From Sphingomonas suaedae (GTDB taxonomy: Bacteria; Pseudomonadota; Alphaproteobacteria; Sphingomonadales; Sphingomonadaceae), in NCBI RefSeq assembly GCF_007833215.1, contig NZ_CP042239.1, forward strand, positions 2,602,001 through 2,666,000: a stretch of 64,000 nucleotides of DNA, in the 5' to 3' direction. A program made the position numbers and the translations under genes. Below the pieces are notes generated by a model. The model was not told where the DNA came from. It saw only the letters and a program-made list of their open reading frames with translations, and did no database searches. Positions 1-7,496 of this stretch are shown piece after piece. Numbering within the stretch: position 1 is the stretch's first letter; every line of letters begins with the position of its first letter.

Positions 1-775
1 CGAGGCAGCGGAACGGCTGGGCCAGCCACCATTGCGGGAAGGTGTTGGTCGAATAGCGCTGGTGAAAGATCGCGACGCGGCTGACGAAGCGATCGTCACG
101 CAGGTCGGGGTAGAATTCGCTGAGCGATTCGGCGAGGAACAGCCCCTTGTAGATGATCGAGCGGCACGACAGCGAGCAGATGTAGAAGCCGCTGATCTGC
201 GCGGCGATGATCCGCTTCTCGATGCGGCGACGCACGAGATAGAGGTTCTTCTCGAATTCCTCCTCCGATGCTTCGTCGGGCAGCGGCCCGGCGATCATGA
301 TCTGCTCGATCTCCGGCCGGGTCGCCTGCGCCTTCATGCCGATGACCGACACATCGACCGGCACCTGGCGCCAGCCATAGATGGTATAGCCCGCCTCGAT
401 GATCGCGCTTTCGACGATCGTGCGGCACGCCTCCTGCGCGCCGAGATCGACGCGCGGCATGAAGATCATGCCGACCGCGAGCCGGTTGGGCAGCACGCGA
501 TGGCCGCTGGCGAGCACGGCATCGTCGAAGAAGCGCAGCGGCAGATCGACATGCAGCCCCGCGCCGTCGCCGGTCTTGCCATCGGCATCGACCGCGCCGC
601 GATGCCAGACCGCCTTCAGCGCATCGATCGCGCCCTGAACCACGCGGCGCGACGGCTGACCGTCGATCGCCGCGACCATGCCGACGCCACAGGCATCGCC
701 CTCGAATTCGGGGCGGTACATGCCTTCACGGGCGAGGCGTTCGTGCTCGGTTTCAGGAGTTGCCTGATGCGTCAT
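1..775 (-). CDS. gltB: Glutamate synthase large subunit, N-terminal part (partial)
   Basis: This is the amino-terminal part of the large subunit of NADPH-dependent glutamate synthase, which makes glutamate from glutamine and 2-oxoglutarate. Reading from ATG at 775, the protein begins MTHQATPETEHERLAREG and reaches GDACGVGMVAAIDG. Cys29 in that motif matches the N-terminal nucleophile of the class II glutamine amidotransferase domain, exposed after removal of a short propeptide. Further on, the read includes FHQRYSTNTFPQWW, typical of this domain. The gene runs off the window at base 1. Its start overlaps the end of the upstream DUF2059 gene by 23 bp, so it is probably translated from the same gltD-DUF2059-DUF2059-gltB message. 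Confidence is high from the motifs; the rest of the enzyme cannot be seen. Confidence 0.93.
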   Translation of the reverse strand, partial: MTHQATPETEHERLAREGMYRPEFEGDACGVGMVAAIDGQPSRRVVQGAIDALKAVWHRGAVDADGKTGDGAGLHVDLPLRFFDDAVLASGHRVLPNRLAVGMIFMPRVDLGAQEACRTIVESAIIEAGYTIYGWRQVPVDVSVIGMKAQATRPEIEQIMIAGPLPDEASEEEFEKNLYLVRRRIEKRIIAAQISGFYICSLSCRSIIYKGLFLAESLSEFYPDLRDDRFVSRVAIFHQRYSTNTFPQWWLAQPFRCL

Positions 776-1388
776 CTTCGGATTCCAGAATGGGCTTGAG
801 GTCATCGAGCAGTCGGCGCACTTCGCTCGACTGCCGTTGTTGCGCGCGGGAGAAATGGGCCGCCTGCCATGCCGCGATCCCCGGATCGCTGAACAGCTGA
901 GTCCCCGATTGCAGGAACCGGGCGCCCGTCGGGGTGCGCACAAAGGCTTCGATCTCCGTCAGTTCGGCCAGGTTGAACCGCTTGGCATAGGCGCCCGCGA
1001 TCGCTTCGATCATCTCCGGCGCGCTGTCCTTGAGATCCTCCAGCGCAAGCGTCTTCTGACGGGTGATGAAGTCGGCGAACACGGCTGCGGCGGCGGGCTT
1101 TTCCTGAAGCACCTCCGACAGCCCCGGATTGCCCTGCATCATGCCGGACATCAGGTTCGCCATCATCGCGTCCAGCATCTGCGCGAACATCGCATCGCGC
1201 TGTTCGGTCGGCATCGTCTGTTCGACGATGTTGCGCGCCTTCACCAACCGCGCGGGATCGACCGCCTCAGTCGCCCTGGCGGTTGCCGACTGAGGCGCGG
1301 CCAATGCCGCCGGGGCGAAGAGCGCCGCCGCGGCTGCGAGCGCGAACAACATTGCGCCGCGCGATGGAGGACCAAAGCTGATCGTCAC
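753..1388 (-). CDS. DUF2059 domain protein (exported, second copy)
   Basis: This 211-residue protein has an N-terminal hydrophobic signal-like segment (about residues 12-31, ending ALAAPQ), so it is probably periplasmic. The rest fits the DUF2059 family: helical, with repeated MMANLMSGMMQ-like and FVRTPTGARFLQ segments. Start is GTG at 1388, inside the stop of the preceding DUF2059 gene (4-bp GTGA overlap), and its stop overlaps the gltB start by 23 bp. It therefore sits inside the glutamate synthase operon. The function of DUF2059 proteins is not known, and why two copies lie between gltD and gltB is unclear. Confidence 0.8.
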   Translation of the reverse strand: MTISFGPPSRGAMLFALAAAAALFAPAALAAPQSATARATEAVDPARLVKARNIVEQTMPTEQRDAMFAQMLDAMMANLMSGMMQGNPGLSEVLQEKPAAAAVFADFITRQKTLALEDLKDSAPEMIEAIAGAYAKRFNLAELTEIEAFVRTPTGARFLQSGTQLFSDPGIAAWQAAHFSRAQQRQSSEVRRLLDDLKPILESEDDASGNS

Positions 1389-1924
1389 TCCGCCGTCCCC
1401 GCATTGAGCTCGGCCTCGGCGCGGGTGATCGCTTTGGGCGTCGCGACCATGCCGACCTCGATCCCGATGCGCTGATTGGCCTTGGTCAGCTTTTCCTGGA
1501 GCATCGGTTGCTGCGCGACATATTTGGCGCCCGCGCCGCTGCCAAAGAAGCGCGCGAGCTCGTCGAGCTCGGCGGCGGTGAAGGCGATTGCATATTCGCG
1601 TGCTATTTCGCGGACCATCCGTGCCTTCTGTGCGCGAAAGGCAGCGAGATATTCCTCCGCCAGGATCGCCTTGACCCGTTCCTTGCGGGCATAGTCGCCC
1701 TTGGTCAGCGCCTCCATCATCTCGCGCGTCGTCTGACTCGCCTCAAGCTGCGCGACCGCGTTCTGCGCCATCGCCGGGGCCGAGATCACGAAAATCTGTT
1801 CGAACTGAGCCTCGACGCCCATCACCGTCATCAGTCGCTCGGCCGCAGGGAGGGCGGCGGGGTCGGTCTGGGCGGTGGCGGGCAGAGTGAACGCCAGCGT
1901 GGTGGCGAGGACGATGCGGATCAT
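1385..1924 (-). CDS. DUF2059 domain protein (exported, first copy)
   Basis: This 179-residue protein starts with a clear signal peptide (MIRIVLATTLAFTLPATAQ, cleavage likely near residue 18). The mature part has the DUF2059 pattern: a helical region with AREYAIAFTAAELDELARFF followed by a GSGAGAKYVAQQP turn, close to the pattern in its downstream neighbour. The two are probably old paralogues. The start ATG at 1924 overlaps the gltD stop by 4 bp (ATGA), so translational coupling is likely. No catalytic residues are recognisable and the role is unknown. Confidence 0.8.
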   Translation of the reverse strand: MIRIVLATTLAFTLPATAQTDPAALPAAERLMTVMGVEAQFEQIFVISAPAMAQNAVAQLEASQTTREMMEALTKGDYARKERVKAILAEEYLAAFRAQKARMVREIAREYAIAFTAAELDELARFFGSGAGAKYVAQQPMLQEKLTKANQRIGIEVGMVATPKAITRAEAELNAGTAE

Positions 1925-3391
1925 GCGGCCTCCCGTTCCCGGCGGGCGACCCCGGCGGCCTTTTGCGCCTTGAGCCAGGCGTGCATCCGTTCGCTGACGT
2001 CGCGGCCGTCGCGGATCGCCTGGACGACCAGGCTGGCGCCCTTGACGATGTCCCCCGCGCCGAACACGCCGTCGAGGTTCGACATCATCGTGCGCGAATC
2101 CGTCCGCACCGTGCCCCAGCGGGTGACGCCCAGTTCCGGCGCATCGAACAGCACCGGCAGATCCTCCGCGTCGAAGCCCAATGCCTTGATCACCAGATCG
2201 GCGGGCACGTCGAACCGCGAACCTGGATCGGGCTCGGGGGCGCGGCGGCCGCTCGCATCGGGGGCGCCAAGGCGCATACCGACCGCCTTGACCGCGCTCA
2301 CCTGCCCGCCGCCATCGCCATTGGCTTCAAATGCTTCGGGCGCGGAGAGCCAGACGAACTCGACACCCTCTTCCTCCGCATTGGCGGTCTCGCGCTGGCT
2401 GCCCGGCATATTGGCGCGGTCACGGCGATAGAGGCATTTCACGCTCGCTGCGCCCTGGCGGATCGCGGTGCGCACGCAATCCATCGCGGTGTCGCCGCCG
2501 CCGATCACGACGACATTCTTGCCCGCGGCATCGAGGCGGCCATCCTCGAATGCCGGGACGCTATCGCCGAACCCCTTGCGGTTCGACGCAATGAGATAGT
2601 CGAGCGCATCGACCACGCCCTTTGCGCCCACGCCCGGCGCCTTGATCGCGCGCGGCTTGTACACGCCGGTCGCGATCAGGATCGCGTCATGCTTCTGGCG
2701 CAGCTGCTCGAGCGTCGCGTCCTTGCCGACCTCGAAGCCGAGATGGAAGACGATGCCGCCATCGGCCAGACGCTGGGTACGGCGCGTGACGACGTGCTTT
2801 TCCAGCTTGAAGCCGGGAATGCCATAGGTGAGCAGCCCGCCCGCGCGATCGTGCCGGTCATAGACATGCACGTCATAGCCAAGCACGCGCAGATATTCCG
2901 CCGCGGTGAGCCCCGCAGGCCCGGCGCCGATCACGCCGACCGACTGCCCGCGCGCAGGCCCGGGCTGCAGTGGCTCGACCCAGCCTTTTTCCCAGGCGGT
3001 GTCGGTGATGAATTTCTCCACCGATCCGATGGTGATCGCGCCATGGCCGGAAAATTCGACCACGCAATTGCCCTCGCACAGGCGATCCTGCGGGCAGATG
3101 CGGCCGCAGATCTCGGGCATGGTCGAGGTGGCGTTGGACAGCTCATAGGCTTCGCGCAGCCGCCCCCTCCGCCGTCAGCCGCAGCCAATCGGGGATATGG
3201 TTGTGCAGCGGGCAGTGGACCGAGCAATAGGGCACGCCGCATTGCGAGCAGCGCCCCGCCTGTTCCTCCGCGCTGGGCGGGGCGTAGCGCTCCGCGATCT
3301 CGTGGAAATCCTGCGCGCGCAGATCGGGCGGGCGCTTGTCCGGAAACGCCTGCCCGCGATCGACGAATTGAAGCATCACATCCTTTGCCAT
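1921..3391 (-). pseudogene. gltD: Glutamate synthase small subunit, apparent +1 frameshift
   Basis: This gene encodes the FAD/NADPH-binding beta subunit that feeds electrons to GltB. The first segment (start 3391) reads MAKDVMLQFVDRGQAF and carries the cysteine cluster RCSQCGVPYCSVHCPLHNH. It then hits a stop at 3143 after TAEGAAARSL. The remainder is in another frame: MPEICGRICPQDRLCEGNC, then the dinucleotide fold VGVIGAGPAGLTAAEYL, a second one VVVIGGGDTAMDCVRT, and the C-terminal GVFGAGDIVKGASLVVQA. Removing one G from the five-G run at 3163-3167 restores TAEGRLREAYELSNATSTM and joins the two parts into a normal protein of about 490 residues. Either the G is an assembly or sequencing error, or the gene is disrupted. 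Because every other part is intact, an error or a very recent mutation is likely. Confidence 0.85.
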
Positions 3392-3532
3392 GCCGCGCGC
3401 ATGACAGAAATGCAGCCCGGAGTCACGCGCAAACCAGCAAATAGGGCAGCACTACTTACTTATATAATGATGGTTGGGTCGATGTCAGACAGGGATGCGC
3501 AATATCGTTACAACTATATGTCCGAAACGGCC

Positions 3533-4333
3533 TTATCGTCCCATAAGCCAGGCGAGGGCAGCGACCCCGACGATAATGCGATACCAGGCAAAGGGCGCGA
3601 AGCCGAAGCGGCCGACCACTTTGACGAACGCCTTCACCACCAGCAGCGCGACGACAAACGACACCGCCAGCCCGATGGCGATCCCCGACAGATCGTCGAA
3701 GCTGAGCAGGTCGCGGTCCTTGTAGAGCGAATAGACGGTGGCCCCGGCCATTGTCGGCACCGCGAGGAAGAAGCTGAACTCCGCCGCGGTCTTGCGCTCG
3801 ACCCCCATCAACAGCGCGCCCATGATCGTCGCACCCGAACGGCTGACCCCGGGGATCATTGCGATGCACTGGACCAGCCCGATCGCAACTGCAGTGGGGA
3901 GCGGCATCGTCTCGATCCGCTCGACCTTCACTGTCTTCACCATCCGCTCGATCAGCAGGATCGCGATGCCGCCGACGATCAGCGCGACCGCGACCGTCAT
4001 CGGCGACTGGATCAGCTGGCGGATCCCTTCATAGGCGACCGCGCCGATCAGCATCGCGGGCAGGAAACCGATCAGGATGTTGCGGGTGAACCAGATCGCC
4101 TCGCGCTCCCCACGCAGCACGCCCATGCCGACGCCCCAGAAGCGCCACCAATAGGCAACCAGCACCGCCAGGATCGCGCCCAGCTGGATCGCGACCTTGA
4201 ACGCCACCGAGCTCTCGCCGGTAAAGCCGAGCAGCTCGCCCGCCAGGATCAGATGCCCGGTCGAGGAGACGGGCAGGAACTCGGTCAGCCCCTCGATGAT
4301 GCCCAGGATGATATAGGTGACGATGTCGCTCAT
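3533..4333 (-). CDS. uppP: Undecaprenyl-diphosphate phosphatase
   Basis: This 266-residue polytopic inner membrane protein dephosphorylates undecaprenyl diphosphate to recycle the lipid carrier for peptidoglycan and other surface polymers (BacA/UppP family). The two family motifs are present: EGLTEFLPVSSTGHLIL near residues 14-30 and PGVSRSGATIMGALLMG near residues 161-177. About eight hydrophobic segments can be seen and the length is normal. It starts at ATG 4333 and is convergent with nothing; a short 59-bp gap separates it from the reductase gene upstream on the same strand, so the two could be cotranscribed. Confidence 0.95.
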   Translation of the reverse strand: MSDIVTYIILGIIEGLTEFLPVSSTGHLILAGELLGFTGESSVAFKVAIQLGAILAVLVAYWWRFWGVGMGVLRGEREAIWFTRNILIGFLPAMLIGAVAYEGIRQLIQSPMTVAVALIVGGIAILLIERMVKTVKVERIETMPLPTAVAIGLVQCIAMIPGVSRSGATIMGALLMGVERKTAAEFSFFLAVPTMAGATVYSLYKDRDLLSFDDLSGIAIGLAVSFVVALLVVKAFVKVVGRFGFAPFAWYRIIVGVAALAWLMGR

Positions 4334-4392
4334 GGCGCGGCTCCTCCGCCGGGCGCGGCCGGCCGTTCACTTGTTCCGGGAAAGAGCCGGAG

Positions 4393-5322
4393 TCAGGCGT
4401 GGCGCGCGTCGGCGAAGCGGCCATGTTTGCGATACTGGACCAGCCAGCCGGGCGCGACCGCGCCGAGCGGGGTCGGCGTGATGCCGAATGCGGCCAGCCC
4501 TTCGCCGGTCGCGACATTATCCTGCTGCAGCATCAACCACTGGTCCCAGCTGATCGGTGCGCCGGGCAGGAAGCCCAGCGTGGCGATTCCGGCGCCGACG
4601 AAGTCCGGCAGTTCGACCACCGGCTTGTCGCGCCCGATCGCGCCGAGCAGCCAGCGATGGAACTGGGTGAAGGTCAGCGCGTCGGGCCCGCCGATCTCGA
4701 TCGTCTGCCCCCCGAAGTGCTCCGGATCGGCGAGTGCACGGGTCACTGCCTGCGCGACATCGGCGACCCAGACCGGCTGGATGCGCGTGAGGCCCTTGAG
4801 CACCGGCACGAAGGGGAACGCGGCGGCCATCGCCGCGAAGCGGTTCACGAACGCGTCCTCGCGGCCGAACACGATGCTGGGGCGCAGGATCGTCGCATTC
4901 GGGAAGGCGGCACGGACCTGCGCCTCGCCCTCGCCCTTCGACCGGCCATAGGCGGAGGGGGAGTCGGGGTCGGCGCCGATCGCCGACAGCTGTACGAAGG
5001 CCGTCGCGTCCACCGCCGCAGCCGCGCGCGCGGCATTGCCGGCGCCATCCGCGTTGATCGCCTGCATTGCGCTGCCGAACACGCCGGCCAGGTTCACCAC
5101 CGAATCCGACCCGGCGAGCGCGCGTTCGAGCGATTCGGGGCGGGTCACGTCGACCGCGGCGAACTGCGTCTGGCCAAGCCCGCCCAGCGGCTTCAGGAAC
5201 CAGGCGCCGCGCGGATCGCGCTGCGCGACGCGCACCCGCGCACCAGCCTTGAGCAGCGCCTGCACGACATAGCGCCCGACAAATCCGCCGCCGCCGATCA
5301 CGCTTACCAGCCTGTCCTTCAT
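4393..5322 (-). CDS. NDUFA9-like NAD(P)-binding epimerase/reductase
   Basis: This is an atypical short-chain dehydrogenase of the complex I NDUFA9-like type. It opens with the nucleotide-binding motif VSVIGGGGFVGRYVVQALL and continues with FVQLSAIGADPDSPSAYGRSKG, where the catalytic-type YxxxK appears as YGRSK. The C-terminal ELPDFVGAGIATLGFLPGAPIS region is typical of alphaproteobacterial members. I place the start at ATG 5322 (MKDRLVSVIGG), because this puts the Rossmann motif directly at the N-terminus; a longer reading from 5418 adds 32 residues without similarity. The substrate is unknown; in related bacteria such proteins are linked to quinone or respiratory functions only by homology. 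Confidence 0.82.
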   Translation of the reverse strand: MKDRLVSVIGGGGFVGRYVVQALLKAGARVRVAQRDPRGAWFLKPLGGLGQTQFAAVDVTRPESLERALAGSDSVVNLAGVFGSAMQAINADGAGNAARAAAAVDATAFVQLSAIGADPDSPSAYGRSKGEGEAQVRAAFPNATILRPSIVFGREDAFVNRFAAMAAAFPFVPVLKGLTRIQPVWVADVAQAVTRALADPEHFGGQTIEIGGPDALTFTQFHRWLLGAIGRDKPVVELPDFVGAGIATLGFLPGAPISWDQWLMLQQDNVATGEGLAAFGITPTPLGAVAPGWLVQYRKHGRFADARHA

Positions 5323-5446
5323 CGCGCCCTCAAACCATGGTCGTATCCGGCCTCCCCCATGCCGCGCGCGCGGCCAAACCGCAACCATGCGAAACATCGG
5401 TTGACAGCCCCCGCCCACCTACCCTAGTGGCGCCCGCCTACCCCGT

Positions 5447-5533
5447 GCCCAGATGGCGGAATTGGTAGACGCACCAGCTTCAGGTGCTGGCGGTCGCAAG
5501 GCCGTGGAGGTTCGAGTCCTCTTCTGGGCACCA
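5447..5533 (+). tRNA. tRNA-Leu (anticodon CAG)
   Basis: The sequence folds as a class II tRNA. The acceptor strands GCCCAGA and TCTGGGC pair, the anticodon stem CCAGC/GCTGG encloses the loop TTCAGGT with anticodon CAG, there is a long variable arm, and the T arm has the TTCGAGT loop. CCA is encoded at 5531-5533. The 3' end is the integration site of the genomic island that follows. Confidence 0.97.
5513..5533 (+). repeat. Island attachment repeat at the tRNA side (attL)
   Basis: These 21 bases are the 3' end of the tRNA-Leu gene. A copy with one mismatch lies at 43661-43681, 38.1 kb away and in the same orientation. The last 15 bases, CTCTTCTGGGCACCA, are identical. An integrase gene follows the tRNA side by about 230 bp, the usual order for tRNA-integrated islands. 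Confidence 0.88.
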
Positions 5534-5760
5534 TTTCCCTGTCTCAGGGCATCCCAGCACATCGACAAAAACGGCAGAAATCTGCCACTTTTGCTCGGTT
5601 CTGTGCGAAAATGTCCGACCGGGTTCCAGTCGATCCCAGGGCCATAAGGGCCACAAACGGGGCCTAAAGTGGCCCGGGAAAATTGATGGCCCGGTGGGCC
5701 ATTTCGACCGAGAAAATGGTCGCCATCCGAACAGAACCGATCAAATCGGGAGTTTGGGTT

Positions 5761-7041
5761 ATGGCTCTGAAAGATATGGAAATCCGCGCTCTTCAGCCGA
5801 GGGAGCGCATCTACAAGAAGGCCGACGAACGTGGCCTGTACATCGAGGTGCATCCGAGCGGCTCGAAGCTCTGGCGCTTCAAGTACGGCTACCTTGGCAA
5901 GGACAAGCGTCTGGCGTTTGGCCGCTACCCAGAGGTCACTCTGGCGGAGGCCAGACAGAAACGCGACGAAGCCCGGCAGAAGCTGCGTGATGGCATCGAC
6001 CCGCTTGCAGAACGCAAGCGCGAGAAGCTCATGGCCCACTACAAAGCGGCCAATACCTTTGGCGACGTGGCCCGGGAATATATTCAGAAAATGGTTGCAG
6101 AAGGTCGGGCCGAGAACACGACGGCAAAGACCGAGTGGCTGCTCGAGCAGCTTCGGCCACTTTGCAGCCAACCGATCGCGGAGCTGAAGCCAATCGACGT
6201 CCTCGCCGCACTGAAGCGAATCGAAGCAAAGGGTAAGCTCGAGACGGCCCGGCGCTGTCGCTCATTTGCCGGTCGCGTCTTCCGCTTTGGCGTCGCAACT
6301 GGCCGGGCAGAGGGAGACCCGACCTCCCTGCTTCGCGGCGCACTGATTACTCCCAAGACGACACATCATGCCGCAATCCTCGATCCTGCAGCGTTTGGAG
6401 AGCTATTGCGCGCGATCGACGCCTATCCTGGCCACCGGATCACGCGGCTGGCGGCGCAGATCTCACCCCATGTGATGGCCCGCCCGGGCGAAATCCGACA
6501 GGCCGAATGGGCCGAAATCGACTTCGTCAATTCCGTCTGGCGGATTCCTGCCACGAGGATGAAGATGCGACGGCCGCATTCGATCCCCCTATCGCGTCAG
6601 GTTAAGGCGTATCTCTCGGAGTTGTACGAACTGACCGGGCCGGACGGATATATCTTCCCGGCGTTCCACACCTCTCGACGACCGCTGAGCGAGAACACGG
6701 TCAATCAGGCATTTCGGCGCATGGGCTATGCCGATGGCGAGGTCACCGCGCATGGGCTGCGCACCACCGCATCCACCCTGCTTAACGAAAGCGGCAAGTG
6801 GAACCCGGACGCGATTGAGCGCTCGCTCGCGCACGCGGACAAGGACGCGGTACGCGGCACCTATAATCGCGGCGCCTATTGGGACGAGCGTGTCGCCATG
6901 CACCAGTGGTGGAGCGACTATCTCGATGAACTGCGTGACGGACCGGCGGGAGAGCACGTCCCTGCGGCCCCCACCCCTTGCCGGGATAGCCTTCGGAGCA
7001 TCGCTTTGCGATCGTCCCGAAAGAAGGTGCGAGCGGGATGA
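5761..7041 (+). CDS. P4-type tyrosine integrase
   Basis: This 426-residue tyrosine recombinase would insert and excise the island at tRNA-Leu. The N-terminus has the DUF4102 arm-binding domain (KADERGLYIEVHPSGSKLWR, then LGKDKRLAFGRYPEVTLAEA). The core-binding domain follows, and the catalytic domain shows Arg in ARPGEIRQAEW (about residue 241), the HGLR motif (about 330) and the Tyr in GTYNRGAYW (about 366). I chose ATG 5761 (MALKDMEIRAL); the frame is open further upstream but gives residues without similarity. The C-terminal tail past YLDELRDG is unusually long. Location next to the tRNA and orientation away from it are typical. Confidence 0.93.
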   Translation: MALKDMEIRALQPRERIYKKADERGLYIEVHPSGSKLWRFKYGYLGKDKRLAFGRYPEVTLAEARQKRDEARQKLRDGIDPLAERKREKLMAHYKAANTFGDVAREYIQKMVAEGRAENTTAKTEWLLEQLRPLCSQPIAELKPIDVLAALKRIEAKGKLETARRCRSFAGRVFRFGVATGRAEGDPTSLLRGALITPKTTHHAAILDPAAFGELLRAIDAYPGHRITRLAAQISPHVMARPGEIRQAEWAEIDFVNSVWRIPATRMKMRRPHSIPLSRQVKAYLSELYELTGPDGYIFPAFHTSRRPLSENTVNQAFRRMGYADGEVTAHGLRTTASTLLNESGKWNPDAIERSLAHADKDAVRGTYNRGAYWDERVAMHQWWSDYLDELRDGPAGEHVPAAPTPCRDSLRSIALRSSRKKVRAG

Positions 7042-7328
7042 GCGATCCGGTGGAGATAGGGTTACAAAGCGCTTCGGACTGTCATTGATCCCCTCTGAGC
7101 CTTTGGATACCCAGTCGGAAGCTACGACCCCCGTAGCATAAACGGCCGGAACTGGGCCGTCAGGCGACGGTCTGGCCACGGGCGAACCACGCGGAAAGCA
7201 GACATTCCGATGAGCAAATAGCTTTGCCGGGTCTCGATCAGAGCCGGTCGTTTACGGCTCAAGGCGGATGTTGCCGGTTTTGAGGCTCTTGCCGTCCAAG
7301 TTATTGAAGGACTGCCGGGTCAGAAGGG

Positions 7329-7481
7329 TCAGTCCCGTCTTCGACATCGTGCGTCAGGATTCCAGGCAATCGATACTTGTGCCCTTGGAAGCAGCGCCGT
7401 GTCACTGAACAGGTCGAGTGCTAACCGCTTGGGGCACTGGACGAGGTTATAAAGCGTCGAGGCGCTGATAGGCTGTTGCAT
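7329..7481 (-). pseudogene. N-terminal remnant of a RecB/Cas4-like nuclease gene
   Basis: A 50-codon reading frame starts at ATG 7481 with MQQPISASTLYNLVQCPKRL and continues ALDLFSD before losing similarity and stopping at 7329. The segment ISASTLYNLVQCPKR..LDLF resembles the N-terminus of TM0106-type RecB-like nucleases, including the CPKR cysteine. The nuclease core (GIDxL, QxxxY) is absent in the following sequence, so this is a truncated gene. It begins only 15 bp after the stop of the Hsp70-like gene on the same strand, suggesting that the two once formed an operon. The similarity is from memory of the family and is short. Confidence 0.5.
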
Positions 7482-7496
7482 GCGAGAATTGTCCGC

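Noticed and set aside
3460..3475. TATATAAT-like sequence upstream of gltD as a -10 promoter box
   Set aside because: No convincing -35 element at the right spacing for either strand; AT-rich by itself is not enough.
3197..4951. Open frame of 584 codons on the plus strand over uppP and the reductase gene
   Set aside because: It crosses two real genes on the other strand and has the low-complexity Arg/Asp-rich composition of a GC-rich shadow.
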